DNA of 11,460 bases from Methanomicrobiales archaeon (GTDB taxonomy: Archaea > Halobacteriota > Methanomicrobia > Methanomicrobiales > Methanoculleaceae). The notes beneath the pieces are model-generated. The model worked only from the letters and a program-made list of their open reading frames with translations, did not search any database and was not told where the DNA came from. Position numbers and translations under genes: made by a program. Positions 11,251 through 11,460 of the stretch are shown here, piece by piece. The stretch spans positions 1-11,460 of the forward strand of contig JAAZIF010000054.1 in the NCBI GenBank assembly GCA_012510335.1, written 5' to 3'. Position 1 is the first letter of the stretch. Every line of letters starts with the position of its first letter.

Positions 11251-11307
11251 CTGTTGCTGAACGGTTGCTAAACCCCTTTGTTTCCACTGGAGATTCTGGA
11301 AAACCAT

Positions 11308-11460
11308 CTACAGGAGCCCTGAGGTGAGGAAACGCTTCCCGCCCTGGCCGTTTCCGCTCCAGGTGATCATCATACTGCCTTCAGGACAGACCGTGATTGC
11401 CTGGTGCCGGGGGAGGCAACCATCAGGGCTCCCGGCTTTGCAGCAATGAAATCGATAGGC
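11308..11460 (-). CDS. Probable 3' end of an unrecognised minus-strand gene (partial)
   Basis: One minus-strand frame is open from the window edge to TAG at 11310-11308, giving 50 residues, with segments such as TVCPEGSMMITWSGNGQGG followed by KRFLTSGLL at the end. Its third codon positions are about two-thirds G or C, better than a competing plus-strand frame, and the GC content is back at the level of the known genes. No family is recognised, and a plus-strand frame is also open through much of the segment, so this is tentative. The gene would begin outside the window. Confidence 0.35.
   Translation of the reverse strand, partial: AYRFHCCKAGSPDGCLPRHQAITVCPEGSMMITWSGNGQGGKRFLTSGLL
11313..11432. 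repeat. Nested inverted repeats at the right edge
   Basis: GGAGCCCTGA (11313-11322) is the exact complement of TCAGGGCTCC (11423-11432), bracketing 120 bases. Inside, GGAAACG (11328-11334) matches CGTTTCC (11349-11355). It could fold as one branched structure or be a MITE-like element. It overlaps the possible partial gene, so chance is also possible. Confidence 0.3.

Larger units (their letters stand above)
10771..11307. other. AT-rich stretch without a convincing gene
   Basis: By eye this region is clearly lower in GC (roughly 40%) than the genes to its left. Frames of up to 68 codons exist on both strands, but they show no family resemblance or coding-like third-position bias. It contains a perfect hairpin GTTGTGA/TCACAAC with a six-base loop (10803-10822), a small SD-preceded ORF (10934-11026) and a 16-base palindrome (11235-11250). 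It may be intergenic or a decayed/transferred segment. Confidence 0.5.

Noticed and set aside
11080..11271. 63-codon plus-strand frame in the AT-rich block
   Set aside because: A TATA-like word lies upstream, but there is no SD and no recognisable domain, and the frame contains the 16-base palindrome. Not enough to call a gene.

Overview
The window is a euryarchaeal, most likely methanogen, chromosome segment. The gene content is archaeal throughout: aIF5B-type initiation factor, ribosomal proteins S6e and S8e, SRP19, TFB, HypB, a DUF2240 protein and two tRNA genes without encoded CCA. GC-rich coding sequence, AT-rich TATA-type promoters and T-tract terminators would suit a Methanomicrobiales member close to Methanoculleus, but that placement is inference from style and gene content, not from a search.

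Layout. A tRNA-His gene (minus strand) is followed by about 340 bases without a gene that hold several hairpins, one with a T6 tract. Then come infB (aIF5B) and rps6e on the plus strand. Convergent to these is a PflX-like radical SAM protein (minus), divergent from a TrmO/TsaA-family tRNA-modification protein (plus). A two-gene minus-strand operon follows (an unrecognised 141-residue protein, then a DUF2240 protein). It is divergent from a SoxB-like branch of the 5'-nucleotidase/metallophosphatase family (plus). rps8e and hypB follow on the minus strand. hypB shares a 55-bp divergent promoter with srp19, which overlaps a PHP-domain phosphoesterase gene (plus). After a 337-base promoter/leader region comes tfb, with tRNA-Ala(CGC) starting 12 bases after its stop. 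The last ~690 bases are visibly AT-richer. They hold no convincing complete gene, but include palindromes, one small SD-preceded ORF and a probable 3' end of a minus-strand gene at the right edge.

Most of the window is core information processing: tRNA genes, translation initiation, two ribosomal proteins, protein targeting and basal transcription. Scattered among these are metalloenzyme functions: hydrogenase nickel insertion (HypB), a radical SAM enzyme, a di-metal phosphoesterase and a PHP hydrolase. Two start modes seem to be mixed. infB, rps6e, rps8e and tfb have Shine-Dalgarno sequences complementary to archaeal 16S rRNA. hypB, srp19, the metallophosphatase and the unknown-protein gene have a TATA-like box 23-35 bases before the start codon and no SD, as expected of leaderless or near-leaderless transcripts.

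No mobile element, CRISPR array or defence system was seen. The less ordinary points are the infB and tfb leaders, the one-TATA divergent promoter between hypB and srp19, the HWE-type active site in a cytoplasmic SoxB-like protein, the unknown/DUF2240 pair, and the AT-rich right end.
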